From the NCBI GenBank assembly GCA_003615045.1, contig ML014112.1, positions 1 through 64,000 on the forward strand: a stretch of 64,000 nt of DNA. The letters run 5' to 3'. The notes below the pieces were generated by a model. It worked only from the letters and a program-made list of their open reading frames with translations. It was not told the DNA's origin and did not search any database. The stretch is from Caulochytrium protostelioides. Taxonomy: Eukaryota > Chytridiomycota > Caulochytriomycetes > Caulochytriales > Caulochytriaceae. The position numbers and the translations under genes are program-made. Below, piece by piece: positions 41,801 through 51,884 of this stretch; the stretch's first letter is position 1; each line of letters opens with the position of its first letter.

Positions 41801-42216
41801 GGCCGTTGTCTCACGCGGTTTCTCCTCCGCCCTGCTTGCCCTCGCCGCCCTCGCCCTCGTTGTGCCCAAGCAGCTCGGCCGCCGGCAGCGGTGAGGTTGG
41901 CAGCGGCAGCGGCAGCGGCAGCCATGTTCCCCGAATGACGGTGCACCCCACCGAGACGCCGGTCACATCGGCTTCGACGTTCTCGCCGGCCAGCACGACC
42001 ACGAATCCGGCAGGCGGGCCGAGCCTCGGCCAGGTGCCGCACTCGCCGGCCGCATCGCATCTGCAGCCGCCAAAGGGCCGTCGCCGCGCGGGCAGTATTA
42101 ATCGTCTGCAAAAAGCGCTACACAAGTGCATGCATCTGATCCCGTCGACGAGCTCGCATAGCCCAGGGAGCGGGAGTGGCGGCGCAGGTAGCGCTTCGGC
42201 ACGCCAAGGCGACTGA
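38887..42216 (+). CDS. Ser/Thr kinase, Ran1/Ksp1-like
   Basis: 1109 residues from ATG 38887; later in-frame ATGs at 39241 and 39307 are possible starts. Ser/Pro-rich leader, then a kinase domain from about 39600. The glycine loop is LLGAGSFAMVYMG, the lysine is in CAIKILSK, and the alphaC Glu is in MDRERRILSRL. The catalytic loop is FHRDLKPENILL and the metal motif is KLSDFGLST. The GCGTTRYLSPAC segment recalls the GCG-x(2)-Y-x-SPEC of fungal Ran1, Ksp1 and Sks1 kinases, but the APE Glu is Ala here. About 225 low-complexity residues are inserted before helix F (NDTWAFGILLINLVFGKNPW). The last 360 residues are Pro/Ser-rich and end in a basic stretch. Ran1/Ksp1 kinases control nutrient signalling, TORC1 output and meiotic entry; the exact role here is inferred only from family. 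Confidence 0.85.
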   Translation: MAVIGHYWSKRTSQHPSASSSTSTSTSTSASTSAATSKPRALHAALSCPTRGSPAVAAPSAQPPSRAHAGLPSHPSLFGAFDQALLGDPTTPVTPLKVRHCDDACSPTHRPRPALCTTMPFFRVDRRAALTPAETPAPSGMSSPASSVSASSPSSPGPQLGTRPVRDPMLQAGLCRDAMAQLGPRDTGTPAVARPPCSPLPVSEQLLHTPSPPPVPPDLRKEDFPPPGTVVGGPGTRYVLRTLLGAGSFAMVYMGVRINNDAEIPEVLNATSVGSTKCAIKILSKAHFTANGLQSIMDRERRILSRLPKHPNIASLQDRFEDDDYIYLVLEYCPSDLYDAITRYRHFPDDVVREVSMKIVDALLHCHDNGVFHRDLKPENILLTEDFGVKLSDFGLSTDEAYPTADAGCGTTRYLSPACLEAYKRRCSEGSVMPRRSSGGDDATTVVQPSYLPPLPHQAGYFDLPATHGVTAAPGSLLHQAQTQANNTGMAQAFGTPMTGVMSPACPGGDNRAAHHAAASPHGYGSVTSDRGFSTPIGSMAASSTTYTPSSGTPGPHKAWSSVDESETSYGEMLAKCRMRQKCQAMFRHHRKTATEPAAGLLRSTYDSADGPIHHSPLSQTVAAASAAGPPCPKTPAAMSTASTCTSAPSSAANDTWAFGILLINLVFGKNPWHEASASDDSLYANFLRDPRGYIEQEFPDAAPDLSALLCEIFAPADGERTCLREVQRRLRAMDSFRRNAPSTCPSLTTDTASVTAPPDATANHTAPAPAAIPESAEARTTPAAARPQQMEAGAAPPTGLDESSHVGPGSAASPSTTWSGDLPAQRAEALARDQRRSGDLAGLTAAPPPPPSPPWQRRPQPSLPPPQQPQHEDATRTPGPSLPAGCGAPCQKRQVAPSPSPTSTMSADASRPPVCPMVSMPMPMSPLSPPHSPPASASASPWPGVSPPTASQPLLTCSARADRSEPMAQGGPLSHAVSPPPCLPSPPSPSLCPSSSAAGSGEVGSGSGSGSHVPRMTVHPTETPVTSASTFSPASTTTNPAGGPSLGQVPHSPAASHLQPPKGRRRAGSINRLQKALHKCMHLIPSTSSHSPGSGSGGAGSASARQGD

Positions 42217-43295
42217 CCGTTTTCGCGTCGATGTGGTTGGCTTACACTTCTGGCCCCCTTTTTTCCCCCGATTGTCCGTTTTCCTTGTCCTGCCGTGTTG
42301 ATCGGTTTCCTTGCGTTTCCATCGGCCCGTATCAGCCCAGGTCGCCCGCCCCTCGTTTTCCGCTCGGGGTTTCCGTCCTTCCTTACTCCTTCCTTGGTTT
42401 CGTTTCCGAATTCTTCCTGTTCTCTTGTGTTATAGTTCCTGTTCCGTTGGCATGTTGGCATGCCATTCCTTCGTGGACCTGTTCATCATGGTTTTAAATT
42501 GCGATTCTCGCGACTTTGTTCTTAAATCTATCGAAATGCTTGTTGCTGATGATCGATGGTTGACGACAATGACGATGCCGATACCAATAGCGATGATGAT
42601 TGCTCTGGCCGAAGGGTCCTTATCTCCCTGCGATCACCCGTTGGTGAGCACCCGCCCCGTGGCGCCGATGTGGTGACAGAGCGTGGTATCGGAGTTTCAG
42701 GCAGATCCGCTGGCCATCGAGACGCGGAAGGCAGCAGGCGGATTGAGCGCGTTCACTGGCCCTGTATCGATACATGCAACGGTCTCCACCGTCCGATTCA
42801 TTGCGTTGAAGTTCGGGAGCAGCACGTGGTCCGCGCCCTTGGTGATGGCCCGTTGATCATCACGCGTTGCGGATGGCGTTCGCAGTGCTGAGCGGATGTG
42901 CCCCCGTGACCGACGCTGCATGGCCTAGGCCATGCGGCCTTCCGATGAAGCAGGCGCGGCGGTGCCACCAGCGACCGCCACGACGCCTTCGCCCTTCGTC
43001 ATCTGGGGCGGAGCAGCGCATGCGGCATTCGCCGCCCTATCAGGCCTGCGGCGCCTGAGTGATGCCGGAAAGACATTGCGCCGATCCTCCACGCGTCGAA
43101 TCGTTGTGATGCGGCTTCGCCGCTGATACTTGGCCGACTCACGCTCAGGCCGGTTCAATCATGGGATGGTGGGCCACTCCAAGAGTGATCAACAGTTCCG
43201 ATTTGAACCATCCCTCATGGTCTATATATGTAAAGAAGTCGGTTATCACGCTGACAATGCGCATCTAGCGCGCTTTGGCCAGGTCTCATGGATCG
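42217..43295. other. Intergenic, kinase to Mpv17-family gene
   Basis: The first 300 bases are pyrimidine-rich and AT-richer, fitting a 3' untranslated region. A minus-strand frame at 42697-42921 gives a protein-like stretch (MNRTVETVACIDTGPVNAL) but has no partner upstream and is not supported. See the palindrome entry. Confidence 0.5.
42918..42935. repeat. Perfect 18-bp palindrome
   Basis: GCATGGCCTAGGCCATGC reads the same on both strands with no spacer. It lies in the intergenic region between two convergent genes. It could be a dimeric protein-binding site or chance in GC-rich sequence. Confidence 0.8.
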
Positions 43296-44246
43296 CTATG
43301 ACGGGACGGATGGCGGTGCGGATGCGATGGATGCGGTGGACGCCGGCGACCCGGCGGGCAGCGAGACCAGTGTCGGGATTCCCCTCGATGGCGCCTCCGC
43401 AGCGGCCGCGGCAATCATGCCCGCCGAGGGACGGTGGGTCACATAGCTGAGGTACGTGTTCCAGCCGACGTTGAACGAGTTGACGACCAGCGGCTGCACC
43501 AGGATCGGCACCCAGCGGAAGTTGATGATCTGGATCGGCGTCCAGATCGCGAGATCAATCAGATATGTCGTGGTGAACTCGTCCTTCAGATGCGCGAGGG
43601 CCTCGTTGAGGCTCGCGCCGCGCATTAGGTTCGTGCTCGTAAAGAAGAACGCGAGGAACGGCGGGTCGAAGAGGATGCAGTCGGCAACGACCTTCGTCAG
43701 CGCCGTCTTCCAGACCAGCTGTGTGCGCGAGACGTTGAGAGTCGTGATTGTTTGGTGCTTCTTCTTGATCATCGCCGTGAAGTAGCCGCCCACGACGCGG
43801 TCCAGGAAGCGGTACCACCACGTATACGCGGGACCCGCGGCGAACAGCCCAAACGAGGTCATCACCGCGACACGGTGCCAGTCGAGGCCCCACAGCCCCG
43901 TCGGGTGCGACGGAAGATGCAGCGGCTCGAGCTCCAGCCCTTTTGGCGGCGCCGCGGCCAACGACGCGGCGGCAGCGGGCAATGGCGCCGCCGACGCGCT
44001 GGGCCGTGCCAAACGCGGGTCGAGCCCGACGGCCGCGGGGTCGTGGCGGTGATTTGAGGAGAGCAGGGCCTGGCGCTCTTGTTGGGCGGCGGCGGCCCGC
44101 AGCCGCGCGACTTCGGCATCGGTCGGGATGAGTTTCTGCGACAGGACGTCGCCCACAAACCACAGCGTGCCCGCGGTCACGCACTGCGACGTATACCGAT
44201 AGGTGTGGAGGAAGTGCCCGTAGGACTTCAATATCCTGGAAAACAT
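43296..44246 (-). CDS. Mpv17/PMP22-family membrane protein
   Basis: 316 residues from ATG 44246, the start of MFSRILKSYGHFLHTYRYTSQC, which is the usual N terminus of this family. Mpv17 and PMP22 relatives are four-helix proteins of the inner mitochondrial or peroxisomal membrane that form small-molecule channels. Visible family landmarks are AGTLWFVGDVLSQKL, DWHRVAVMTSFGLFAAGPAYTWWYRFLD, and the C-terminal signature with TPIQIINFRWVPILVQP followed by VGWNTYLSYV. An Ala/Pro-rich insertion of about 80 residues separates the first and second helices, and the C-terminal 40 residues are an extra Ala/Ser tail. Organelle cannot be decided; closest general shape is fungal Sym1 or Woronin-body-like relatives. 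Confidence 0.85.
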   Translation of the reverse strand: MFSRILKSYGHFLHTYRYTSQCVTAGTLWFVGDVLSQKLIPTDAEVARLRAAAAQQERQALLSSNHRHDPAAVGLDPRLARPSASAAPLPAAAASLAAAPPKGLELEPLHLPSHPTGLWGLDWHRVAVMTSFGLFAAGPAYTWWYRFLDRVVGGYFTAMIKKKHQTITTLNVSRTQLVWKTALTKVVADCILFDPPFLAFFFTSTNLMRGASLNEALAHLKDEFTTTYLIDLAIWTPIQIINFRWVPILVQPLVVNSFNVGWNTYLSYVTHRPSAGMIAAAAAEAPSRGIPTLVSLPAGSPASTASIASAPPSVPS

Positions 44247-45449
44247 GGCGGCAGCTTTCCAGCCAACCGGGCGGGCGCGCGCAACAGGCGGAGACGCGGG
44301 GGTTTCGGACCCACGCCAAGGGGGAGGGGCGACTGGGGGGAACCGGGAGAGGCAGGGAAACGAGCGGGGACAACCACCGGCCGGAGACAAAGCCGGTCGG
44401 CGGGTCAGACCGCTATCAGTTCACCGATGTGGCCGCGGTTGCTACCTGGCCGTGCTCAGATCAGGAACCACAGGGAGACAGCAGCACCAACACGACAGGC
44501 AGAAGCACACAAGCAACCGAGGCGTCGAAGACCCACGGAGGTCAACGCCTCAGGCCGTCGAGCCGTCTAATCGGCGAACGCTCGGATCAACCGCGCTCTG
44601 TTGGAGGAGCGCAAGCGGGAGTGGGGTAACGAGGACACGATACGACAGCGTGCTTCGCCACACGTCGTCAAGTGCGGCAGGCTGATAGTGAACAAGCAGG
44701 AGCTCGACAAACCGAAAGCGGTGCCGTTTAATAGGTGGCTGCGTGGTATATATATTCGCGGTTGTCAGGCGGCGGAAAACGACGCGATGGGGCCTCGGCA
44801 GGACGGAGGGCGGAGGTGGGAGAGGAGTGGAACACAGGGTCACGCAGGGCGGCAGTGTTTGAGAGACTGAAGACCAGGTCACAACGGACACTCAGACAAG
44901 GCTATCGAGCCGCAGCGTTCCTCGTATCAACTCGGGGGCGTGTCGCGCGAATTCTGTCAGGCACAGGCTGAGGAGCGGCCGCACGAAGGTCTCGCTGCTT
45001 CTCGCAGCAGCCACGCCGTCAGCTAGTCTGCTAAGAAAGGAGGCTGGAGAGCCGCGGTCGTATTAGCGATGGTGCGCGCGCACGAATACAACGGATGTCC
45101 CCTTCTGTTGTGAATGGCGATGTGAATCCCTGGTCATCCTTGCCGTCGTGCTTGTCCTCGCTCGGAATGACCGGCTGCGGCCGCGGCGGTGGCGGCTGCA
45201 TCGTCGTCATGCAACGCGACGGACGCGTCGCGCCGGCGGGGGGCCATGGCGGCGGCTGTGGCAGCGCCGCACCCCCTTTTTCGTCGTCTGAGCCACCGGC
45301 GGCGCCGACGACCGGGTGAACCGGGTCCGGAAACCTTGGGTTGGGAAACCTTCGCTCGACCGAACCGACGCGGGCCCACTGGGCTCGTAAGACGCGTGCG
45401 CTTCCCCGGCCGAGCCGCCGTGGGTGGATGCCCAGACGCATGGGGTCCT
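44247..45449. other. Intergenic, Mpv17-family to Fanzor copy 5
   Basis: 1.2 kb with no supportable gene. The left end is the promoter side of the Mpv17-family gene. TATATATA at about 44748-44755 is the only AT box seen. Confidence 0.45.
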
Positions 45450-45726
45450 GAAGCCCAATCAACGTCGGTACGCGGGGACCATGGTTCGAGGCTGGCTGTG
45501 GTGGGATGCCACCCACAGCACGTGGGTGAACCGCGATCTCCATGCCGCGTTGACCCTCCGACGCGGCCTGGCCTGACCGGACAGACCGAGAGCGCTGGGC
45601 CGCCACCCAGAGCCAACCAGGTGGCAGCCCACGATCGGCCAGCTCATCCAATACTGAACCGAATGCGCGTCTGCTTCGGGGGGGACCCCTGGGGGGCACC
45701 ACTGAAGATGGGTGTGCGCATTGGGC
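45450..45726 (+). mobile_element. Fanzor-like nuclease remnant, copy 5
   Basis: Translates as MVRGWLWWDATHSTWVNRDL then HAALTLRRGL, the RuvC-III end with Asp kept. The usual Cys of the zinc-finger-like GLLWCD motif is Trp. A stop equivalent to that of the other copies is at 45655-45657. Similarity continues through ACCGAATGCGCGTCTGC (45658-45674) to GTGTGCGCATTGGG (45712-45725). No upstream protein similarity is seen. It is most like copies 2 and 4, suggesting a subfamily. Confidence 0.65.
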
Positions 45727-45812
45727 CAGTATAGGGACGACCGCGTTAAACTCAACCGCGAAATAGCGAAAAATAGCGAAAAATAGCGTAAAATATCGGG
45801 TCATATGAGAGT

Positions 45813-46986
45813 TCAAGCGCGGGTGAAGAGACGACCAAAGCGGTGGCGCTTCGCGGCAGTGGCCGGACTCAACGCCGCCGACGCATCATCTATGCGCATC
45901 GTATCAAGCGCATCCTCGGCGCGGTACGGCGACATGGCCCCACGTGACGGCGTAGTCGGACGGCTACTGCGCGGTGACGCTGTCGTCGACGTGGCATGCG
46001 CCAACATCCCACGCAGTTTGTGCCCAAAGGCCGCCGTGCTCTCGCCCATCGACTGCATCGACTGCTTCGAGTCGGTGCTCATGTGGCGCAGACGGCGCAG
46101 GCCGCGACGCAGCCCGTTCTTGGCCATCCCCGCATCGGTGTCGGTCGGCATGGCCGGCGAATCCCAGTCCTTGGTCGGGTGCGTGCGCGTGCCGGCCGGA
46201 GTCACGAGGATTCGGTCGGGGTCGGGGCTCTCGCTCACGTGATCGTCGTCATGTGAGCCGTCCACAACTGTCTCCACACTGCCCCAGGAAGCCGTGCGGG
46301 GCTGCGGCGCCACAACGTCGCTGTGACCTGGCTCGCCTCCCGCAATCTTGAGGGCAGGGCCACGGGAACGCGGTCCCGAGGGACACGAGGGCGCAGGCCC
46401 CAACAGGGAATCCGCAGAGGAGGAGGCAGTCGACAGGGCCGGCGAGGCCGCGGCAGCCGTCTCAGTGGATGCGCCAGCTCGCGGCGCGGCAGGCACTGAG
46501 CGGTCGGCCGGGTGGTCCTGGGTCCTCAACGAGCCGAAGTCGTGCAGCTTCAGGTCAATCTCATTGCCGGGAGGCGGTGTCCAGACCAGGTTGAGGGGCA
46601 CGTGGGCACTGTCCGACGAGAGGGTGAGGCTGGAGGACCACGCGGTGGCTGTCGCGGGCGTGCGGTTGAGCATCGAGACGAGCGTAGTGGCGTCGCTCGC
46701 ATCCGAGCTACGGCGCTCGGAGTCATTCTGGCGCGTTGCCGGGACGCCGAGGGTGCGTGAGGCTGGCGCGTCAATAGTGGATGCGAGAGACAAGCGCGGC
46801 GCGTCCGACACAATCGTCAGGCGGGGCACACGCGCCACCGGGTGCGTCGACATGGCCGCGGGCGTGAGGGCCGAAACACGTGCGGGCGGCACCGACATCA
46901 CCGTCAGGCCGCAGTCGGCCGTTTTTGCTGACGCCTGAACGGTCGCGAGAGTTGCGGTTCGAGTCTTGGGTGCCGTAGCAGGAGTT

Positions 46987-47042
<56 letters not shown>

Positions 47043-48191
47043 TTGGTGCAGGTCCGACCCGTACTGGAAGATATCGGTAATGAGCGCATCGAGCTTGTCC
47101 ATGGCCTCGCCAGCATCGCCGGGTCTCATGACATCTTCGTTGCACGCCGTAGCCGAAGGGATCGGCGGCGAATCAGGCTCCGATCCCGCTTCGTCAGAGT
47201 GGCAGACCGATACCCACGCGGATCGCACGTCCTTTACGATGGGATCCCCGGACGCTGTCGTCGTCGTTGTAGGTTGATGGGAAGACATCAGTGATGCTGC
47301 GCCAACGGGTTGCGAACTCGGGTGCGACTCGGAGGCTCGGAGGCACGGGGAATCCCCACGGCGCGCGGAAGGAGTCGATCCCAGGTTCGATCCAATGTCG
47401 GTTAGGGTCAGGTCATGCGACATGAACGAGGGCGTGCGCATCCCCGCCGAGCTAGCAACCGCTTGGGCCTGTTGGTACCGCTCAGACGAGGTGGAGGACG
47501 TGGAGATCGACGCGGAGGAGGCCATGCGCGACATGGGCGCCGGGTCGAGGCTCGTGGCCATCATGGGGGTCATCGCGGACGATGCCAGCGACGATGCGCT
47601 CGCCGAGGGCTCGGCCGACGAAGCGGCCGTCCTCGAGGAAGAGGAGGAGGAGCCGGACGAGGCCGCGAGGAACTGCGACGCCGGGCCCTCAGCGGCCGCC
47701 TGGGCATGTGCGAGCGGGTCGTGGCTATCGGCGAGCGGCACCTCTTTGCGCGGTGTGGGAGCATGGACGATTGCCTCAAGACGATGCGCGAGAGACACAG
47801 CGCTGCGCTGGAGGGTGGCCGCTTGCTCGGCGGAGAGCGAGGGGCTGCTGCAGGAGCTCCCCTGCTCCGACGTGGAGGGCGTCTCGGAGTCGCTGGTCGA
47901 CGATACGGTGATCGAGGAGGAAGCATCGAAAGAGGGCGAGCGCGACGAAAATGCGTCGTCGACAGGCCCGGGACCACACACAATGGGTGACGCTGTGTCG
48001 GATGCGACAGGGGAGCCGGCACGAGGATCTAGCGAAAATGGCCTAGAGGTCGCGTCCCGGATCCGGCCCACCGACGGTGCGGCGTGCGGAGACGGTGCGT
48101 CCTCCTCCTCTTCTTCATCGGACCCGTCGCTCTGGACAATCGACCAGAGCGAGCACATACTGGGTAGGCGCCTGTATGAAGCATCAAGCAT
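45813..48191 (-). CDS. Low-complexity Ser-rich protein, unknown function
   Basis: 792 residues from ATG 48191. Mostly Ser/Ala/Pro/Thr-rich with acidic patches (SDEEEEEDA near the N terminus) and no membrane segment. A nine-copy GGAGCC hexamer on the plus strand (46987-47040) encodes a run of alternating Pro and Ala. The C-terminal 100 residues are basic and better ordered (KNGLRRGLRRLRHMSTDSK, then GHKLRGMLAHATS), with many SP and TP sites that suggest phosphorylation. Family not recognised; a fungal regulatory or scaffold protein is a guess. Confidence 0.65.
46987..47040. repeat. (GGAGCC)9 hexamer repeat in coding sequence
   Basis: Nine perfect copies, in frame in the minus-strand Ser-rich gene, where they encode Ala-Pro repeats. 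The same hexamer encodes Ser-Gly repeats in CSN7 near 7229-7266. Confidence 0.95.
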
Positions 48192-48401
48192 GATCACAAG
48201 AGACGATCAATACGGTGAGTCACCGCATCGAAAAAGAGAGCCAAAAAAAAAACAAGGATCGGCCATCAAACATGAAGACAATCGGGAGGAGGGCCCAGGG
48301 CGCGGTCGCCCCTTCCGCCCGGCCGATCACCATCAAGGAAGCGTTCTTTCCCGAGGTAAAAGGGGTCTTGCTGATCGGTTTCTCGGCAAACAATCATGAA
48401 C

Positions 48402-49298
48402 TTACTTGAGACCAGAGACGCGGTAGACGGCGAGATCACCCTTGCGATAACGCGGCATGGGTGGGCTCGGGGTGCGCGAGGCCCGTGTCGCATTGCTGCG
48501 GGCTGACGAGCGGCGGCGAGCCGGCGAGTGGTTGCGGCCAGCGACATCGCCCGCAGACCCGGGGGTCGCGGTCGATCGCTCCTCGCGACCGGCCGGCTCG
48601 AGCGTGAGGGAGACGGCGCCAACGTCGGCTGAGACGGTGGCGCCGTCACGGGCGCCGTCGTGGCCGTCCTTGAGGGACACAATGATGCCCATGCGGCGGT
48701 TGCCGAGCTGGTGGCGGTAGAGCTGGCGGAGCGACTTGGAGGTCGACGCCTTCCTGGAGTTACCCGCGGTGGTGGTGATGGTAGTCGCGTGGGCTGTGGC
48801 GGGGCCGCGGGCGGGCGATGCGTGGGACACATCGGGGCCGGCGGATCCAGCGTTGGAGGCATCGGTCGGGGCCGAGTTGGGCGCGGAGGCGGTCCGCGTG
48901 GATCGCGCCGGCTGGTCGCGCGGTCGCAGGAGGTGTGCGCCGCCCGGCCCGCCGGATCGGTCGGGTGCGTCCGTCTGGGGTCCGTCTTTCCTCGTCTCGT
49001 TATTGGCAGAGACGGGCCCGCCCTGGAAGATGGCGCTGAGACGGGCGACGTGGGAGCCGGAGATGGAGGCCGAGAGGCGGCGTCGGACGCGGGATCCGGT
49101 GCGCGAGATCGGCGAGACAATGGCTGCGGCGGCCGCGTTCGCGCGGGACGGCGACATGGCGCTTGATCCGTGCGTGGTCGCGATGGAATCGTTCTGCGGA
49201 AAGGCCGGGCCGAAGGTCATGGTATGGGTGGCGGGAGCGGCCGGGCGGGTCGTGACGGCGATGGGCGTGATGCCGCGTCGCTCATGCAATAGCCGCAT
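48402..49298 (-). CDS. Basic low-complexity protein, unknown
   Basis: 298 residues from ATG 49298 (CACCATGC); the frame is open further upstream without an ATG. Ser/Thr/Ala/Arg-rich and basic, probably disordered, with one more ordered block (KSLRQLYRHQLGNRRMGIIV). It ends with MPRYRKGDLAVYRVSG. No domain recognised. It is tandem with the Ser-rich gene, whose start lies 210 bp downstream of this stop. Confidence 0.5.
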   Translation of the reverse strand: MRLLHERRGITPIAVTTRPAAPATHTMTFGPAFPQNDSIATTHGSSAMSPSRANAAAAAIVSPISRTGSRVRRRLSASISGSHVARLSAIFQGGPVSANNETRKDGPQTDAPDRSGGPGGAHLLRPRDQPARSTRTASAPNSAPTDASNAGSAGPDVSHASPARGPATAHATTITTTAGNSRKASTSKSLRQLYRHQLGNRRMGIIVSLKDGHDGARDGATVSADVGAVSLTLEPAGREERSTATPGSAGDVAGRNHSPARRRSSARSNATRASRTPSPPMPRYRKGDLAVYRVSGLK

Positions 49299-51249
49299 GG
49301 TGCCGCACGCTGTTGTGCTCGAGACGGGTGTTCGATCAAAGACAATGATAAGAGCTGGATGGCCGCAGTCACCTCCTCTCAGCAGCACAACACAGAAAAG
49401 CAAGGCAAGACGATGAACGGCAACCACTGCCGTAGGTCCTAAGAGGGATGCCGATCTGACTGAATAACGAGTGTTGGTTTGTAGGGTTTGCGGGACAACG
49501 GGCGGTAGATCTGCCGGGCCGAAGACACAGGAAGGGGGATGGCCGTATACTCGGGCGCGGGTCGGAATTAATAGGCGGGAGAAGGGAGGATGCCGGCAAA
49601 GGTATATGGTACAGGATTGGGCGCCGCCAGCCGGCGAACCCAACACACACGCGCGCGCACTAACTCCGGCGGGATCGGCGGCCAATTAATCGGAAAGGAG
49701 TCAATTGCCGTGTGCCTGGGGAAGCGTGTCTACGTCTGACCGGAGCTGCAAGTCGAGCCTGGGAAAAGCTTGTTTAAGCTTGTTTCTCTGGAAAAAAGCT
49801 TCTGTGTGCGTCGTCGGCAGGGGAAAGGAGGTCCCGTGATCGATCGGATCGCTGTCGCTGGTGCGGGTCTGCGCTGCTGCTTGTACGGAGTGACGGCCTT
49901 CGATGCGGGGATCGATGCTGGTATACCAAGGACCGCCGGGTGTCGGAGATGTCCTGAAAAGCGAGTTGGTATTGGAGCAGGACCCACGGGATCGCTGCCC
50001 TCCACCGGCGGCCTGCGAAGGCCCGTCGCCAATCCGCTTGACGTGCGTCGACCTGGTCATACGCGCGACTATACTTGGCCGCGAGATCATCGCTAGACGG
50101 GTACGCCTACCGCGCACCCTGCAGGCTCCCGTGGGCGTCGTCCAACGGGGTGGACCCCCTCTCCTCCTCCCGCGTCTCCGTCGCGGCCGCCCCGTGGCGG
50201 ATCGGCGGATCGGCGGATCGGCGGGGAAGGCGGCGCCCGTTCGGGCGGCGGCGTCACGCCTCGGGGCGGTCCCGCCTGTCAAGCGATCCGCCTCGTCACG
50301 GCGTCATCACGCCTTCGTCTGTCACGACGACGGCGTGCGCGTGATCGATTGCGCGGGTTCTGTGCGGCTACTGCGAATGATTCCCGACGTGTTCTGACTC
50401 GTTCCATGGCGGTCCGATGCGCCATGTGAGACGGGTCGGCGCGGCCGAGGCGAGGCGCCTCCTTCTCGATACCCTCGGCCGGGACGCCTCCGCCGCCTCG
50501 CCTCGCAGGAAGGTGGGCCATCCGTCTCGGACCCCACCCGACGCTTCTAGAACATGGCGCGAGGCATCGAGAGGCCGGCGGTCGCCACCGATGTCGCCGT
50601 TCCGCCGCCGTCCAGGCCCTCGTCCGAGGCGGAAGGTGCAGGTCTCTCCATTCATTGTATATGGTCCTTTTTCATCGCGGCCATGTTCTCGATCCCCGGA
50701 GCCCTTCAGACCGCTTTTCAAGAAGCGGATCAGCCTTCACAAGACCACGTCTCTTTCATGGGCGTGATGGCTGTGGATGGCTGATGCGATGCGTCACCGC
50801 GCGACCCGCCCGAGTGCGGTCGTGTCGCCGCCGCCGCCGCCTCGACCGTTAAACGCCCGGTCGCCCGTACCCTGGACGCCCCGCGGCGCCGGCCGGAGCT
50901 CCGAGGCGGCTCAGGCCCGTGAACGCAAAAACTGCTGGGTCGCCATCGCCATGACAAATGAGTCGATCCGATGCCGACTCGGGGTCAGGGGAAGTCCAGA
51001 AAAACAACGTCAAAACGCCCCCCCGCCGTCACCGCCACCGATACTGTCCAGTCTCCGTCCGTCTGTCCGGGTTGTCGACGCCGCCACCACCAACCCCCTT
51101 TAGACCCACGGGGTCCTTGGTGGCCATGTGACCCATCCGACGGTGGGTTGGTCGGGGATTTATTATAAATAGAGAGCTGTCACGTGGAACGCAGGGCTCA
51201 CCGATGCATGTCGGTCACGTGTCATGCGCCCTGCGAGCCGCTCAGCCCG
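49299..51249. other. Gene-poor region
   Basis: About 1.95 kb without a supportable gene. The first part is promoter sequence for the basic protein gene. Short tandem GATCGGCG/GGATCGGC units are seen at about 50198-50222. Open frames on both strands lack convincing features. Confidence 0.45.
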
Positions 51250-51748
51250 TCAGATCAAGGCATTGGCACTTTGAAGCACGATGAGGATATAGTCTTTGTC
51301 GGGCGAGACCATGATCTCGTGCTTCTGGGAGCGGATGCGCAGGAACGTCAAGTCGTTCTGGGGATCGAGGTCGCGGACGACGCTCTTGGCCTTGGCGGTG
51401 AGCTGAGACAGCAGCGCGGCATGTTGGATCGTCTTCTCGGGGTCGAGCGTGGAACGGATCGGGATGCCGTCCATGTTCACGATAATGATGCCCTCGACGC
51501 CCTTGTGCGCGCTGAGGCGCTTGATGGTTTCCTCGACCTCCGACTAGTCGGTGACGGGCGTATGGCACGGAAAGCACAGAAATCACAGAAATCAAGATGA
51601 CAGCGTTGGCCGGGGGGTGAGTCATCTGAATCGATTCGGATGCGATGGGCTGCTGCGTGCCTGACGACTAAGCTAAACCAAGCTCGGTGGGTCAGCCGGC
51701 TAGCGTACGAGGAGGATACGCTTCATGGATGGATGCAACACATACCAT
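51250..51748 (-). CDS. DYNLRB1: Dynein light chain roadblock/LC7
   Basis: Two exons: 51748-51746, which is only the ATG, and 51543-51250, 98 residues. The donor GTATGT follows the ATG directly and the acceptor is CGACTAG; the intron is 202 bp. The product starts [20 protein letters not shown], close to animal roadblock proteins, followed by [13 protein letters not shown] and the hallmark [19 protein letters not shown]. It ends with [17 protein letters not shown]. The protein binds dynein intermediate chains in cytoplasmic and, in flagellated organisms, axonemal dynein. Length equals the family norm. Its presence suits a lineage that keeps motile zoospores but does not prove it. Confidence 0.92.
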
Positions 51749-51837
51749 GGCGATGTGGCAATAGGGCGATGCGGCCGCTGTTATGCGAAACTCTCTGCGA
51801 TGTCGGGCTATGGGGCGAGGCGGATGCAATGTACAAG

Positions 51838-51884
51838 ATGCACGATGCACGATGCACGATGCACGATGCACGATGCACGATGCA
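51838..51884. repeat. (ATGCACG)n tandem repeat
   Basis: Six perfect 7-bp units and a partial one, 90-136 bp upstream of the roadblock start codon, so within its probable promoter. Confidence 0.9.

Noticed and set aside
42697-42921. Minus-strand frame with a protein-like stretch after the kinase
   Set aside because: No start context, no partner exon and no family; kept only as a note in the intergenic entry.
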